From assembly GCF_011045035.1 (NCBI RefSeq), contig NZ_JAALAA010000013.1, positions 82,596-146,595 of the forward strand: DNA of 64,000 nucleotides. Direction: 5' to 3'. The stretch is from Nocardioides turkmenicus. Its GTDB lineage: Bacteria > Actinomycetota > Actinomycetes > Propionibacteriales > Nocardioidaceae. Numbering within the stretch: position 1 is the first letter of the stretch; each line of letters begins with the position of its first letter. The notes below the pieces were generated by a model, which did not search any database, was not told the origin of the DNA, and was given only the letters and a program-made list of their open reading frames with translations. Positions 40,868 through 49,340 of the stretch are shown here, in pieces. A program made the position numbers and the translations under genes.

Positions 40868-41136
40868 TGATCGGCAAGACGTTCATGGGCATGACCGACC
40901 AGATGCTGGCCTGGCAGACCGAGCGCTTCACCGAGCTCGCCATCGGCGGCACCGACGGCTGGCAGGTGAAGGTGCGCCCGGAGCAGGTGGTCGAGATCGC
41001 CTTCGACGGCGTGCAGCGCTCGACCCGCTACCCGGGCGGGGTCGCGCTGCGGTTCGCTCGGGTGGTGCGCTACCGCGACGACAAGCTTCCTGAAGAAGCC
41101 GACACGATCGAAACGGTCAGGGGGTATCTACAGTGA
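40868..41136 (+). pseudogene. Duplicated 3' end of the DNA ligase gene
   Basis: From 40868 to 41084 this differs from 38816-39032 of the intact ligase gene at only three bases (217 aligned). From 41085 to the stop at 41136 it differs at about 20 of 52 bases while keeping the same reading frame and length. No upstream ligase coding sequence precedes it; a short in-frame ATG at 40828 exists but nothing supports expression. It marks the far boundary of the ATPase insertion. Confidence 0.85.
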
Positions 41137-41159
41137 CCTGATCTGGATACCGGGTGTAG

Positions 41160-42656
41160 GTGGCTCCGACCGAACCCCTAACCTCACTCGGCGTGCCCCC
41201 ACACGCCCGCTTCGTCGCGCTGCTCGCGACGCTGACGTTGATCCTCTGGCCGGCCGCCGTCCACCCCGCGCCGGCCTCCGCCCGGATCGCCTCCGCCGAC
41301 GACACGGTCGCCGCACCGACCCCCGGCGTCGCCCGACCGATCCTGGGTGAGTCGTTCACGCTGTCCGGGTCGATCGGCTCGGGGGTCAGCCGGGAGGTGC
41401 GGCTGCAGCGCTACCACGACGGCGCCTGGCGACCGGTGCAGCGCCAGACCGTCGCGGAGTCGGGCCGCTACTCCTTCGCCGTCACCCAGTCGTCCTGGAG
41501 GATGCGCTGGCGGGTCCTCGCGCCGGGCGTCGAGCGCGACGGGCAGAGCTATCCCGAGCGCGTCACGGCGCCGCGTACGCTCTTCGGGCAGCCGCAGGCC
41601 GTCACCACCAGCATGCCGAGGTCGGTGCGCGCCGGCGACGCTGTGCGGGTCACGCTCTTCGCCGCTCCGGCGCGCCCTGGACGGGTGCTCACCCTCCAAC
41701 GCGACAGCGGTGACGGCTGGCGGACGGTCGCCGACCTCCGCGCCGGCGCCACCGGCCATGCCACGTACGTCTTCAGGACCCGGGACGTGGCGAAGACCCG
41801 GTTCCGCACGATCGCCCGGGAGCACCGGGGCGCGCCGGAGTTCACGGGACCTGCCGCGGCGGTCTATGCACTCGGGGGCAGGCCGGTGGGCGTGATGGCG
41901 TGGCGTGGCGACTCGCGCAACCACCCGGAGAACACCCTCGACGCGTTCCGCAGCGCGGTGCGGCAGCGGGCCGACTTCATCGAGATGGACTTCCAGCCGA
42001 CCTCCGACGGCGAGTGGGTGCTGCTGCACGACGGCGACTTCCGGCGTACGACCGACGTCGAGACCCGCTTCCCCGAGCGCCGGAGCGCGAGCCCCCGCGA
42101 GTTCACCCTCGCCGAGGTGCAGTCGCTCGACGCGGGCTCGTGGATGGGACCGCGGTTCCGCGGCGTCCGGGTGCCGACCATCGAGGAGACCTTCGACGCC
42201 ATCGACGCCGCCGAACGGCTCTACGGACACCGGGTACGGCTCGTGGTGGAACTCAAGAGCGAGAGCGCCGACGAGATGCGCGCGCTCTACCGCAAGGTCG
42301 TCTCGCTCCGCCCGACCTGGGTCTCCCGGAAGGGACACGGCGACAAGGCGATCTTCATGAGCTTCGAGGCGAGCCACTTCGACTTCCCCGGCGCCGAACG
42401 CACGGGCATGGAGACGGTCGCGGTCAAGGACGAGCCGGACCCGGCCGACCTCCACGACGGGGCCTTCACGCAGGTGCACCTCCACACCCGGCTGCTCGAC
42501 GCCGCCCTCGTGAACCGCTACCGCAGCCAGGGTGCCGAGGTCGGCACCTGGCCCGCGGTCGGTACGGCGTCCGTGCTGCGTGCGGCGGTCGCCGGCGTCG
42601 ACTACGTCACCACCGACGATGTCGCGGGCGCCCGTCGGGCACTGCTGAAGGAGTGA
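41160..42656 (+). CDS. Secreted glycerophosphodiester phosphodiesterase
   Basis: A 498-residue protein with a signal peptide (FVALLATLTLILWPAAVHPA then PASA) and an N-terminal ~190-residue beta-sandwich-like region. The GDPD TIM barrel at ~240-495 shows WRGDSRNHPENTLDAFRSAV, IEMDFQPTSDGEWVLLHDGD (acidic metal ligands and catalytic His) and VVELKSE. The usual first HRG is replaced by WRG. It hydrolyses glycerophosphodiesters outside the cell. GTG start; it begins 23 bases after the ligase remnant. Confidence 0.85.
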   Translation: MAPTEPLTSLGVPPHARFVALLATLTLILWPAAVHPAPASARIASADDTVAAPTPGVARPILGESFTLSGSIGSGVSREVRLQRYHDGAWRPVQRQTVAESGRYSFAVTQSSWRMRWRVLAPGVERDGQSYPERVTAPRTLFGQPQAVTTSMPRSVRAGDAVRVTLFAAPARPGRVLTLQRDSGDGWRTVADLRAGATGHATYVFRTRDVAKTRFRTIAREHRGAPEFTGPAAAVYALGGRPVGVMAWRGDSRNHPENTLDAFRSAVRQRADFIEMDFQPTSDGEWVLLHDGDFRRTTDVETRFPERRSASPREFTLAEVQSLDAGSWMGPRFRGVRVPTIEETFDAIDAAERLYGHRVRLVVELKSESADEMRALYRKVVSLRPTWVSRKGHGDKAIFMSFEASHFDFPGAERTGMETVAVKDEPDPADLHDGAFTQVHLHTRLLDAALVNRYRSQGAEVGTWPAVGTASVLRAAVAGVDYVTTDDVAGARRALLKE

Positions 42657-42678
42657 GGTGTGAGGCCGCGCACTCGCA

Positions 42679-42697
42679 GTGCAACTCCGAGTTGCAC
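42679..42697. promoter_or_regulatory. Perfect inverted repeat, candidate TetR operator
   Basis: GTGCAACTCCGAGTTGCAC has perfect 8-bp arms around CCG and lies 18 bases upstream of the GTG of the TetR gene. Position and symmetry fit an autoregulatory operator. Confidence 0.7.
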
Positions 42698-42715
42698 ACC
42701 GCGTACAGTGTGCGT

Positions 42716-43411
42716 GTGAGCACCCGACCAACCACCTCCGGATCCGAGCCGGACGGCCGCCGCTCCGCCGCCGCGGCCCGGCGCCGAGCCCGCGAGGCAG
42801 ACATCGTCGCGGCCACCCGCAAGCTCTTCGACGAGCGCGGCGTGAGCGACGCCCAGATCGAGGACATCGCCAAGGCGGTCGGCATCAACCGGGCGATCGT
42901 CTACCGCCACTTCACCGGCAAGGACGAGATCTTCGCGCTGACCCTGGTCGGCTACCTCGACGAGCTCCGCGAGCGGATGCTGATCGCCACCGAGGGCGAC
43001 AGCTCGCCCACCGACGTGGTCCGCGACGTCGTCGGCACCTTCGTCGACTACGGCATCGAGCACCCTGCCTTCGTCGACTGCGCCCAGACGCTGATGCGCC
43101 GCAGCGGCTCCGACCTGCTCGACGAGCTCTCCGAGAGCGCCCTGTTCCGCCTCGGCCGAGCGATGAACGGCTGCCTCACCATCCTCACCACCGTCTTCGA
43201 GGACGGTGCCGCCTCCGGCGAGCTCCACGTCAAGGACGCCAACCTCCTGGCCAACACCCTCTACGCCTCCGGCCTCGGCGCCCTCCAGCTCGCCCGCGTC
43301 GGCATCCTGGTCTCCGAGTCCGCCCCCGGCGTACCCACCGTCGGCTCCGTCTCCCCCGACCAGGTCCGCGACTTCCTGGTCACCTCGGCCCTGGCTCTCA
43401 CCGCCAAGTAG
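42716..43411 (+). CDS. TetR/AcrR family transcriptional regulator
   Basis: A 231-residue TetR protein: HTH in READIVAATRKLFDERGVSD and QIEDIAKAVGINRAIVYRHF, then a helical effector domain. GTG at 42716 starts the natural N-terminus; a much longer frame upstream runs antisense to nothing useful and overlaps the GDPD gene. Convergent with fadA2, so the beta-oxidation genes nearby may or may not be targets. Confidence 0.9.
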   Translation: MSTRPTTSGSEPDGRRSAAAARRRAREADIVAATRKLFDERGVSDAQIEDIAKAVGINRAIVYRHFTGKDEIFALTLVGYLDELRERMLIATEGDSSPTDVVRDVVGTFVDYGIEHPAFVDCAQTLMRRSGSDLLDELSESALFRLGRAMNGCLTILTTVFEDGAASGELHVKDANLLANTLYASGLGALQLARVGILVSESAPGVPTVGSVSPDQVRDFLVTSALALTAK

Positions 43412-43477
43412 CGCCCCGCCGAGACCTCGGTTCTGGGCACCGACTCGGCGGTCAGCAACGGTCGAGGCGTCACGTAC

Positions 43478-43515
43478 GTCGGCCGAGCTGGCACCTGACT
43501 GCCAGCTCGGCCGAC
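43478..43515. terminator. Perfect 16-bp hairpin between convergent genes
   Basis: GTCGGCCGAGCTGGCA, a 6-base loop, then TGCCAGCTCGGCCGAC: a perfect stem between the TetR and fadA2 stops. The surrounding text repeats GAGGCGTCACGTACGTCGGC words also seen at 17403, so it belongs to the same hairpin family. Confidence 0.75.
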
Positions 43516-43562
43516 GGGAGCGACGCCTCGGCCGACGCGGGTGACGCCTCGGCGCGCGGGTT

Positions 43563-44852
43563 CTACTTCTCCAGGATCGCTACGACGCCCTGGCCGCCGG
43601 CGGCGCAGATGGAGATCAGGCCGCGGCCCGAGCCCTTCTCGTCGAGCATCTTGGCGAGGTTGTTGATGATCCGGCCGCCGGTGGCGGCGAAGGGGTGACC
43701 GGCCGCCAGGCTGGAGCCCTTGACGTTGAGCTTCTCGCGCGGGACGGTGCCGAGCGGGGCGTCGAGGCCGAGCTTGTCCTTGCAGAAGTCCGGGGACTCC
43801 CAGGCGGCGAGGGTGGAGAGCACCTGGGACGCGAAGGCCTCGTGGATCTCGAAGAAGTCGAAGTCGTCGAAGGTGAGGCCGTTGCGGGCGAGGAGGCGCG
43901 GGACGGCGTAGGCGGGGGCCATCAGCAGGCCCTCGCCACCGGCGACGTAGTCGACGGCGGCGACCTCGGAGTCGACGAAGTAGGCCAGGACCGGCAGGTT
44001 CTTGGCGGCGGCCCACTCCTCGCTCGCGAAGAGCACGGCCGAGGCGCCGTCGGTCAGCGGGGTCGAGTTGCCGGCGGTCATGGTCGGGTTCTCACCCTTG
44101 ACACCGAAGACCGGCTTGAGGGTCGCGAGCTTCTCGACGGTCGAGCCCGGGCGGAGGTTGTTGTCCTTCTCCAGCCCGCGGAACGGGGTGATCTGGTCCT
44201 CGAACCAGCCGGCGTCGTACGCAGCGGCCAGGTTCTGGTGCGATCGAGCAGCAAGCTCGTCCTGGGCCTCACGCGTGATGCCCCATTCCTGCGCGGTGAG
44301 CGCGGCGTGCTCACCCATGGAGAGCTTGGTGCGCGGCTCCACGTTGGCCGGTATGTTGGGGATGATGTCGGCCGGACGGAGCTTGGCGAACGCCTTGACG
44401 CGGTCGACGTTGGTCTTGGCACGGTTGGCCTCGAGCAGGACCTTGCGGAGCTTCTCGCCCAGCGCGATCGGCGCGTCGGAGGTGGTGTCGGTGCCGCCGG
44501 CGATGCCGGAGTCGATCTGGCCGAGCGCGATCTTGTTGGCGATGTAGGTCGCGGCCTGGAGACCTGTGCCGCAGGCCTGCTGCAGGTCGACGGCGGCCGT
44601 CTCGGGAGCGAGCTTCGACCCGAGCACCGACTCGCGGGTCAGGTTGAAGTCGCGCGAGTGCTTGAGCACCGCGCCGGAGGCGACCTCACCGATGCGCTCG
44701 CCCTCGAGGCCGAAGCGAGCGGCGAGGCCGTCGAGGACGGCGGTGAACATCTCCTGGTTCGACGCGGTCGCATACGCGCCGTTGGAACGGGCGAAAGGAA
44801 TGCGGTTGCCGCCCACGATGGCGACACGGCGCTTTGCCTGAGCAGTGGTCAT
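43563..44852 (-). CDS. fadA2: Acetyl-CoA acetyltransferase, FadA2/FadI-like
   Basis: A 429-residue thiolase: active Cys in QQACGTGLQ (~91), NEAF-equivalent FEIHEAFASQVLS, GHPFAATGGR with the catalytic His, and a C-terminal ICAAGGQG Cys. ATG at 44852 is favoured by AAGGA ten bases upstream; longer starts are possible. Divergent from fabG4-htdX, the arrangement of Rv0241c-Rv0243 in Mycobacterium. It catalyses the thiolytic step of beta-oxidation or the reverse condensation. Confidence 0.88.
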   Translation of the reverse strand: MTTAQAKRRVAIVGGNRIPFARSNGAYATASNQEMFTAVLDGLAARFGLEGERIGEVASGAVLKHSRDFNLTRESVLGSKLAPETAAVDLQQACGTGLQAATYIANKIALGQIDSGIAGGTDTTSDAPIALGEKLRKVLLEANRAKTNVDRVKAFAKLRPADIIPNIPANVEPRTKLSMGEHAALTAQEWGITREAQDELAARSHQNLAAAYDAGWFEDQITPFRGLEKDNNLRPGSTVEKLATLKPVFGVKGENPTMTAGNSTPLTDGASAVLFASEEWAAAKNLPVLAYFVDSEVAAVDYVAGGEGLLMAPAYAVPRLLARNGLTFDDFDFFEIHEAFASQVLSTLAAWESPDFCKDKLGLDAPLGTVPREKLNVKGSSLAAGHPFAATGGRIINNLAKMLDEKGSGRGLISICAAGGQGVVAILEK

Positions 44853-45004
44853 AGGGTTCATCCTTGTCTGATGAAGCGCTTTGGAGAAGGGTATGTCAGG
44901 GAGATCACGAAAAGTGGACACCGAGTTACACGCCTAGTTACAACTGGCCAGTAACATACCAACGTACGCCTCAGAGACCACGTCCAGAAGGATCAGAGCA
45001 GACC
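44853..45004. promoter_or_regulatory. Divergent fadA2/fabG4 promoter with palindromes
   Basis: The 152-base gap contains ACTGGCCAGT (44943-44952), a perfect palindrome, flanked by GTTAC on the left and GTAAC on the right, plus another GAGTTACA upstream. The symmetry suggests an operator controlling both divergent transcripts. The factor is unknown. Confidence 0.5.
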
Positions 45005-46327
45005 ATGAGCGACAAGTACCAGAGCTTCACCCAGTCGGCGATCGGCAAGGTCCTCGTCAAGAACCTCGGGCTGCCGAGCCCCGCCAAGCTCGAGCGGTAC
45101 GCAGCCGGCGCCCCGCTCGTGAAGGGCACCGTCCTCACCGGCGGCCGTGGTCGTCTGGCCGAGTCGCTGAGCGGCCTGCTCGGCGAGCTGGACATCGCCT
45201 CGACCGACACCGCGGCAGCAGGTGCCCGGTTCAAGGGCCTCGTCTTCGACGCCACCGGTCTCACCTCGACGACCGACCTGGTCGCCCTGCAGGAGTTCTT
45301 CACCCCGGTGCTGCGCAGCCTGGAGAGCAACCCGCGCGTCATCGTCATCGGCACCCCACCCGAGCAGCTCAAGGGCGGCGAGCGCGTCGCCCAGCGCGCC
45401 CTGGAGGGCTTCACCCGCAGCCTCGGCAAGGAGATCGGCAAGGGCGGCACCGTCCAGCTCGTCTACGTCGCCGAGGGCTTCGAGGGTTCGCTGCTCTCCA
45501 CCTTGGGCTTCCTGCTCTCCCCGAAGAGCGCCTACGTCTCCGGCCAGGTCGTCCGCATCGGCACCAAGAACGCCTCCCCCGCCGCCGAGCAGGTCGACGT
45601 GAAGAAGCCGCTCACCGGCAAGGTCGCCCTCGTCACCGGCGCCGCCCGCGGCATCGGCGAGGAGATCGCCAAGGTCCTGCAGCGCGACGGAGCGACCGTC
45701 GTCGGCCTCGACATCCCGCCGTCCGAGGACGACCTGAAGAAGGTCACCCCCGACTACATCACCGCCGACATCACCACCGAGGACGCGCCCGCCACGATCG
45801 CCTCCTACCTGCGGGAGAAGTTCGGCGGGGTCGACATCGTCGTCCACAACGCCGGTGTCACCCTCGACAAGAAGCTCGCCAACCAGAAGGCCGACCGCTT
45901 CGGCACCGTGCTGGAGATCAACATCAGCGCCCCGGAGCGGATCACCGCCGAGCTGCTCGAGCAGAAGCTCATCCGCCCCAACGGCCGCATCATCGGCGTC
46001 TCCTCGATCGCCGGCATCGCCGGCAACGTGGGCCAGACCTCCTACGGCGCCTCCAAGGCCGCGGTCATCGGCTTCGTCGACTCGCTCGCCGAGGAGCTTC
46101 CCGACGGCATCACGATCAACGCCGTCGCCCCGGGCTTCATCATCACCCAGATGACCGCCGCGGTCCCGTTCGCGACCCGCGAGGTCGGCCAGCGCCTCAA
46201 CGCGATGGCCCAGGGCGGTCTGCCGGTCGACGTCGCCGAGACGATCGCCTGGTACGCCTCGCCGGCCTCCACCGCCGTCAACGGCAACGTCGTGCGCGTG
46301 TGCGGCCAGATGATGCTGGGTGCCTGA
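45005..46327 (+). CDS. fabG4: 3-oxoacyl-ACP/CoA reductase FabG4-like
   Basis: A 440-residue HMwFabG: an N-terminal flavodoxin-like domain without SDR motifs (~1-205), then an SDR domain with TGAARGIGEE (NADH site), NAGVTLDK, SSIAGIAGN and YGASKAA. This two-domain form matches mycobacterial FabG4 (Rv0242c). It reduces 3-oxoacyl thioesters. Its stop overlaps the htdX start (TGATG), and it is divergent from fadA2. Confidence 0.88.
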   Translation: MSDKYQSFTQSAIGKVLVKNLGLPSPAKLERYAAGAPLVKGTVLTGGRGRLAESLSGLLGELDIASTDTAAAGARFKGLVFDATGLTSTTDLVALQEFFTPVLRSLESNPRVIVIGTPPEQLKGGERVAQRALEGFTRSLGKEIGKGGTVQLVYVAEGFEGSLLSTLGFLLSPKSAYVSGQVVRIGTKNASPAAEQVDVKKPLTGKVALVTGAARGIGEEIAKVLQRDGATVVGLDIPPSEDDLKKVTPDYITADITTEDAPATIASYLREKFGGVDIVVHNAGVTLDKKLANQKADRFGTVLEINISAPERITAELLEQKLIRPNGRIIGVSSIAGIAGNVGQTSYGASKAAVIGFVDSLAEELPDGITINAVAPGFIITQMTAAVPFATREVGQRLNAMAQGGLPVDVAETIAWYASPASTAVNGNVVRVCGQMMLGA

Positions 46328-47208
46328 TGAGTGCCCCCAGGATCGAGCCCAGCTTCACCGGCAAGTCCGGTCCCGGCCTGCTCCTCCGGGCAGCGCTGCC
46401 CGCCATCCCGGGCGTCAACGCGCTGCCCGGCATCAAGAAGACCGGGGTGACCTACGAGGAGCTGAGCCTCGCCCGTGAGCCGGTCGAGCTCGACCGCGCC
46501 TCGGTCGACGCCTACGCCGAGCTGTGCGGGTTCCCGATCAAGGACACCGTGCCGCTCCCCTACCCGCACATGCTGGCCTTCCCGCTGCACATGGCGCTGA
46601 TGTCCTCGCCCGACTTCCCCTCACCCGCGATGGGCATGGTCCACATCGAGAACTCGATCAGCGGCTACCGCCCGATCTCGGTCGGCGAGGCCGTCGCGGT
46701 CACCGCGACGGTGGGACAGCCCGAGCCGCACCCGGTCGGCAAGGCGTACCGGTTCCTGACGGTCGCCACCGTCGACGGTGAGGTCGTGTGGGAGTCCACG
46801 TCGACCTACCTCGTGCGCGGCAAGCGCAACCCGGACGTCTCCTGGAAGTCGGACCTGATCGAGGTCGACCCGTCCGGGCCGGTCTTCCCGCTGAAGGCCG
46901 ACCTGGGGCGGCGCTACGCGAAGGTCGCCGGCGACTACAACCCGATCCACCTCTACCCGCTGACAGCGAAGGCGCTCGGGTTCAAGCGGCAGATCGCGCA
47001 CGGGATGTGGACCAAGGCGCGCTGCATCGCCGCGCTCGAGAACCGGCTCCCCGGCGCGGTCCGCGTGGACGTGGCGTTCAAGAAGCCGGTCTTCCTGCCC
47101 TCCTCCGTCGCCTTCGGGTCGCTGAAGCACCTGGACGGCTACGACTTCTCCCTCCACAAGCGCGGCTCGGACACGCTCCACCTGGTGGGGCGCACCACCG
47201 CGCTGTGA
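46327..47208 (+). CDS. htdX: MaoC-like 3-hydroxyacyl-thioester dehydratase, HtdX-like
   Basis: A 293-residue double hot-dog protein. The hydratase-2 motif is GDYNPIHLYPLTAKALGFKR with D and H, followed by QIAHGMW. Matches HtdX (Rv0241c), encoded after fabG4 in Mycobacterium. It interconverts 3-hydroxyacyl and trans-2-enoyl thioesters, so with fadA2 and fabG4 it can run fatty-acyl elongation or oxidation. Confidence 0.88.
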   Translation: MSAPRIEPSFTGKSGPGLLLRAALPAIPGVNALPGIKKTGVTYEELSLAREPVELDRASVDAYAELCGFPIKDTVPLPYPHMLAFPLHMALMSSPDFPSPAMGMVHIENSISGYRPISVGEAVAVTATVGQPEPHPVGKAYRFLTVATVDGEVVWESTSTYLVRGKRNPDVSWKSDLIEVDPSGPVFPLKADLGRRYAKVAGDYNPIHLYPLTAKALGFKRQIAHGMWTKARCIAALENRLPGAVRVDVAFKKPVFLPSSVAFGSLKHLDGYDFSLHKRGSDTLHLVGRTTAL

Positions 47209-47274
47209 GGCACCGGGCGGCCGCCACGATTTAACCCGTGGCGGCCGCCCTCCCGCAGGTGAGACCGTGCTCGC

Positions 47275-48201
47275 ATGCCTGCCCCACTCCAGCTCCCTTC
47301 GGGTTGTTCCGAGCGCCCCCTGACCCTCGCCGACGCCGACGCCGTGACCCGTGTGATGGCGGCGAACGAGCTGGCCACCACCGGCGAGGTCCACATCGAG
47401 GAGGCCGACATCGTCGCGGAGTGGCAGCGGCCCTCCTTCGACGTCGGTCCGGCCACGGTCGGCGTGTTCGCTCCCACCGGTGAGCTGGTCGGCTACGCCG
47501 AGTGCTCCGGTGGCGCCCGCTCCGACGCGGCCGTCCACCCCGACCACTGGGATCGCGGGATCGGCACCGCGCTCGCCGGCTGGATCGGCGCCCGCGCGGC
47601 CGAGCTCGGCGAGCCGGTCATCGGGATGCCGGTCCCCCAGGGCTCCCCGGGCGACCGGCTGCTGGAGTCGCTGGGCTGGTTCACCCGCTGGGAGTCCTGG
47701 GTCCTGGCACTGCCGGAGGACTCGGTGATCCCGGTGAGGGAGCTGCCCGAGGCGTACGCCGTCAGGGCTGCCACCCCGCAGGACCACGAGCAGGTGTGGA
47801 ACGTGATCGAGGACGCCTTCCTCGAGTGGTCCGAGCGCGAGCGGGAGCCCTACACCGACTGGCTCGCCACCGTCATCGAGCGGCCCGGCGCCGAGCCGTG
47901 GAACATCCGCGTCGTCACCGGTCCCGAGGGCGACGTCGTCGCCGCGGCCGTACTGGTGATGACCGAGGACGGCCGGGAGGGCTTCGTCAGCAAGCTGGCC
48001 ACCCGCAAGGACCAGCGCAACCGCGGTCTGGCCCAAGCACTCCTGGCCGACGCGTTCGGAGCGGCCCGTGCCCACGGCGCCACCCGCGCGACCCTGTCGA
48101 CCGACTCCCGCACCGGCGCTCTGGACCTCTACCTCCGTGTCGGGATGCAGGTCGAGTCCACCTGGGTCCACCGCGCGACCCGGCCCCGATCCCGGCCCTG
48201 A
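47275..48201 (+). CDS. Tandem GNAT acetyltransferase (two GNAT domains)
   Basis: A 308-residue protein with two GNAT folds. The first (~15-140) has the motif HPDHWDRGIGTALAGWIGAR; the second (~165-300) has ATRKDQRNRGLAQALLADAF. The layout resembles MshD-type double GNATs but specificity cannot be assigned. Free-standing, 66 bases after htdX. Confidence 0.85.
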   Translation: MPAPLQLPSGCSERPLTLADADAVTRVMAANELATTGEVHIEEADIVAEWQRPSFDVGPATVGVFAPTGELVGYAECSGGARSDAAVHPDHWDRGIGTALAGWIGARAAELGEPVIGMPVPQGSPGDRLLESLGWFTRWESWVLALPEDSVIPVRELPEAYAVRAATPQDHEQVWNVIEDAFLEWSEREREPYTDWLATVIERPGAEPWNIRVVTGPEGDVVAAAVLVMTEDGREGFVSKLATRKDQRNRGLAQALLADAFGAARAHGATRATLSTDSRTGALDLYLRVGMQVESTWVHRATRPRSRP

Positions 48202-48257
48202 TCCCGGCCCGACGACCTCTCGTCCGCTAGCATCTTGCGACCAGGAGGTGGACAGAC

Positions 48258-48476
48258 ATGTCCGACGTACTGATCCGAGGTCTCTCGGATGACGAGCTCG
48301 CGCGCATCGAGAGCGAGGCGACACGGCTCGGTCTCACCCGCGACGAGTATCTCCGTCGTTGGTTCACACCCGATGCGCTCCGCCCGCTGCCACCCGCGCG
48401 CCCCGTGGCCGGCGCGGACTTCGCGAAGTTCGCCCCGCTCGCCGACCGGGGTCTGATGCGTGACGCATGGTCGTAG
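48258..48476 (+). CDS. Antitoxin of a VapBC-like pair
   Basis: A 72-residue protein. The N-terminus VLIRGLSDDELARIESEATR resembles ribbon-helix-helix antitoxins, and the C-terminus is an extended toxin-wrapping tail with conserved FAKFAPLADRGLMRDAWS. An AGGAGGTGG ribosome site precedes the ATG. It overlaps the PIN gene by ten bases, the usual TA arrangement. Confidence 0.8.
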   Translation: MSDVLIRGLSDDELARIESEATRLGLTRDEYLRRWFTPDALRPLPPARPVAGADFAKFAPLADRGLMRDAWS

Positions 48477-48880
48477 TTCGACCCTGGCTGGTGCACCGGT
48501 CGGCGCTCGCCCGGATGTCCACCAGCCCCGACGCTGAGAAGTGGTCCCGCCTGATCGAGCTGGGACAAGTACGCATCACCACCACGACACTGCTGGAGAT
48601 CGGCCACCTGGCGCGCACCGAACGCGAGTGGTCCGAGCTCGTCGAGGACGTGCCGGTCATCCACATGCCGCTCGCGACCCTCACGCCGCGTACGGAGGCG
48701 CGGGCGCTGGAGATCCAGCGGATCGTGCTGCGCGGCGGCCGTCACCGGCCGCCCTCGGTGCCCGACCTGCTCGTCGCGGCGGTCGCCGAGGAGGCCGACC
48801 TCACCGTGCTCCACGCCGACAACGACGTCGACCTCATCACCCGCACCACCGGTCAGCCGGTCGAGCGGCTCCGCGCCTGA
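48467..48880 (+). CDS. PIN domain toxin VapC-like with altered first acidic residue
   Basis: A 137-residue PIN domain. Glu44 (TLLEIG), Asp100 (VPDLLVAA) and Asp118/Asp120 (HADND) match three of the four acidic positions. The first, normally an Asp in a xxVDxSA context, is His10 here (LVHRSALAR; codon CAC at 48494-48496), one base from GAC. Loss of this residue usually abolishes PIN nuclease activity, so the toxin may be inactive, or His may partly substitute. Coupled to the antitoxin. Confidence 0.8.
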   Translation: MVVVRPWLVHRSALARMSTSPDAEKWSRLIELGQVRITTTTLLEIGHLARTEREWSELVEDVPVIHMPLATLTPRTEARALEIQRIVLRGGRHRPPSVPDLLVAAVAEEADLTVLHADNDVDLITRTTGQPVERLRA

Positions 48881-48889
48881 CGCGACCTC

Positions 48890-49240
48890 TCAGAACAGCT
48901 CGCGTACCTTCTCGATCGGCCGGGCCAGCACGCCGCGATCGCCCTTGAGCACGACCGGACGCTCCATCAGCTGGGGGTGCTCCACCATCAGGTCGACCAG
49001 CTCGTCCTCGGAGAGGTCGCGGTTGCCGAGGTCGAGCTCCTTGTAGACCGGCTCGCGCTTACGCAGCACCTCGCGAGCGCTCAGACCGGTCTTCGCGAGG
49101 ATGTCCCGCACCTCCTCGGCCCGCAGGCCGAGCACGTGGTAGTCGACCTTCTCGAAGTCGATGCCCTCCTCCTTGAGGAGCGCGAACAGGTTCCGACATG
49201 TCGTGCAGGTCGGCTTCTCGTACACGGTGATCTGGTCCAC
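48890..49240 (-). CDS. ArsC/Spx-like thioredoxin-fold protein
   Basis: A 116-residue protein of the arsenate reductase (glutaredoxin) family: YEKPTCTTCRN with Cys12/Cys15, then RKREPVYKEL and RPVVLKGDRGVLARP, including the Arg contributions expected for ArsC. The CxxC-containing N-terminus is more typical of Spx/ArsC-like Actinobacterial forms than of classic ArsC. Function in arsenate reduction is possible, not established. Confidence 0.8.
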   Translation of the reverse strand: MDQITVYEKPTCTTCRNLFALLKEEGIDFEKVDYHVLGLRAEEVRDILAKTGLSAREVLRKREPVYKELDLGNRDLSEDELVDLMVEHPQLMERPVVLKGDRGVLARPIEKVRELF

Positions 49241-49265
49241 GGCGCCACCTTAGCCCGCGGGTTGG

Positions 49266-49307
49266 GTGCGCTATCGCGGCAGGCACCCAGGCTGTGCGAT
49301 AGTGCGC
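49266..49307. repeat. Inverted repeat upstream of the ArsC-like gene
   Basis: GTGCGCTATCGC (49266-49277) and GCGATAGTGCGC (49296-49307) are complementary at 10 of 12 positions around an 18-base spacer, 26-67 bases upstream of the ArsC-like start. It may be an operator or a transcript hairpin. Confidence 0.5.
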
Positions 49308-49340
49308 CGACCTATTCCCGGCGTGCCGATGAGACAGACG

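Noticed and set aside
40828..41136. The ligase fragment as a real small protein
   Set aside because: It is almost identical to the ligase C-terminus, lacks any catalytic motif and has no ribosome site; a duplication remnant is simpler.
41900..42715. N-terminal extension of the TetR gene over the GDPD gene
   Set aside because: It overlaps a well-formed secreted phosphodiesterase; the GTG at 42716 follows a perfect operator palindrome and starts the TetR HTH region.
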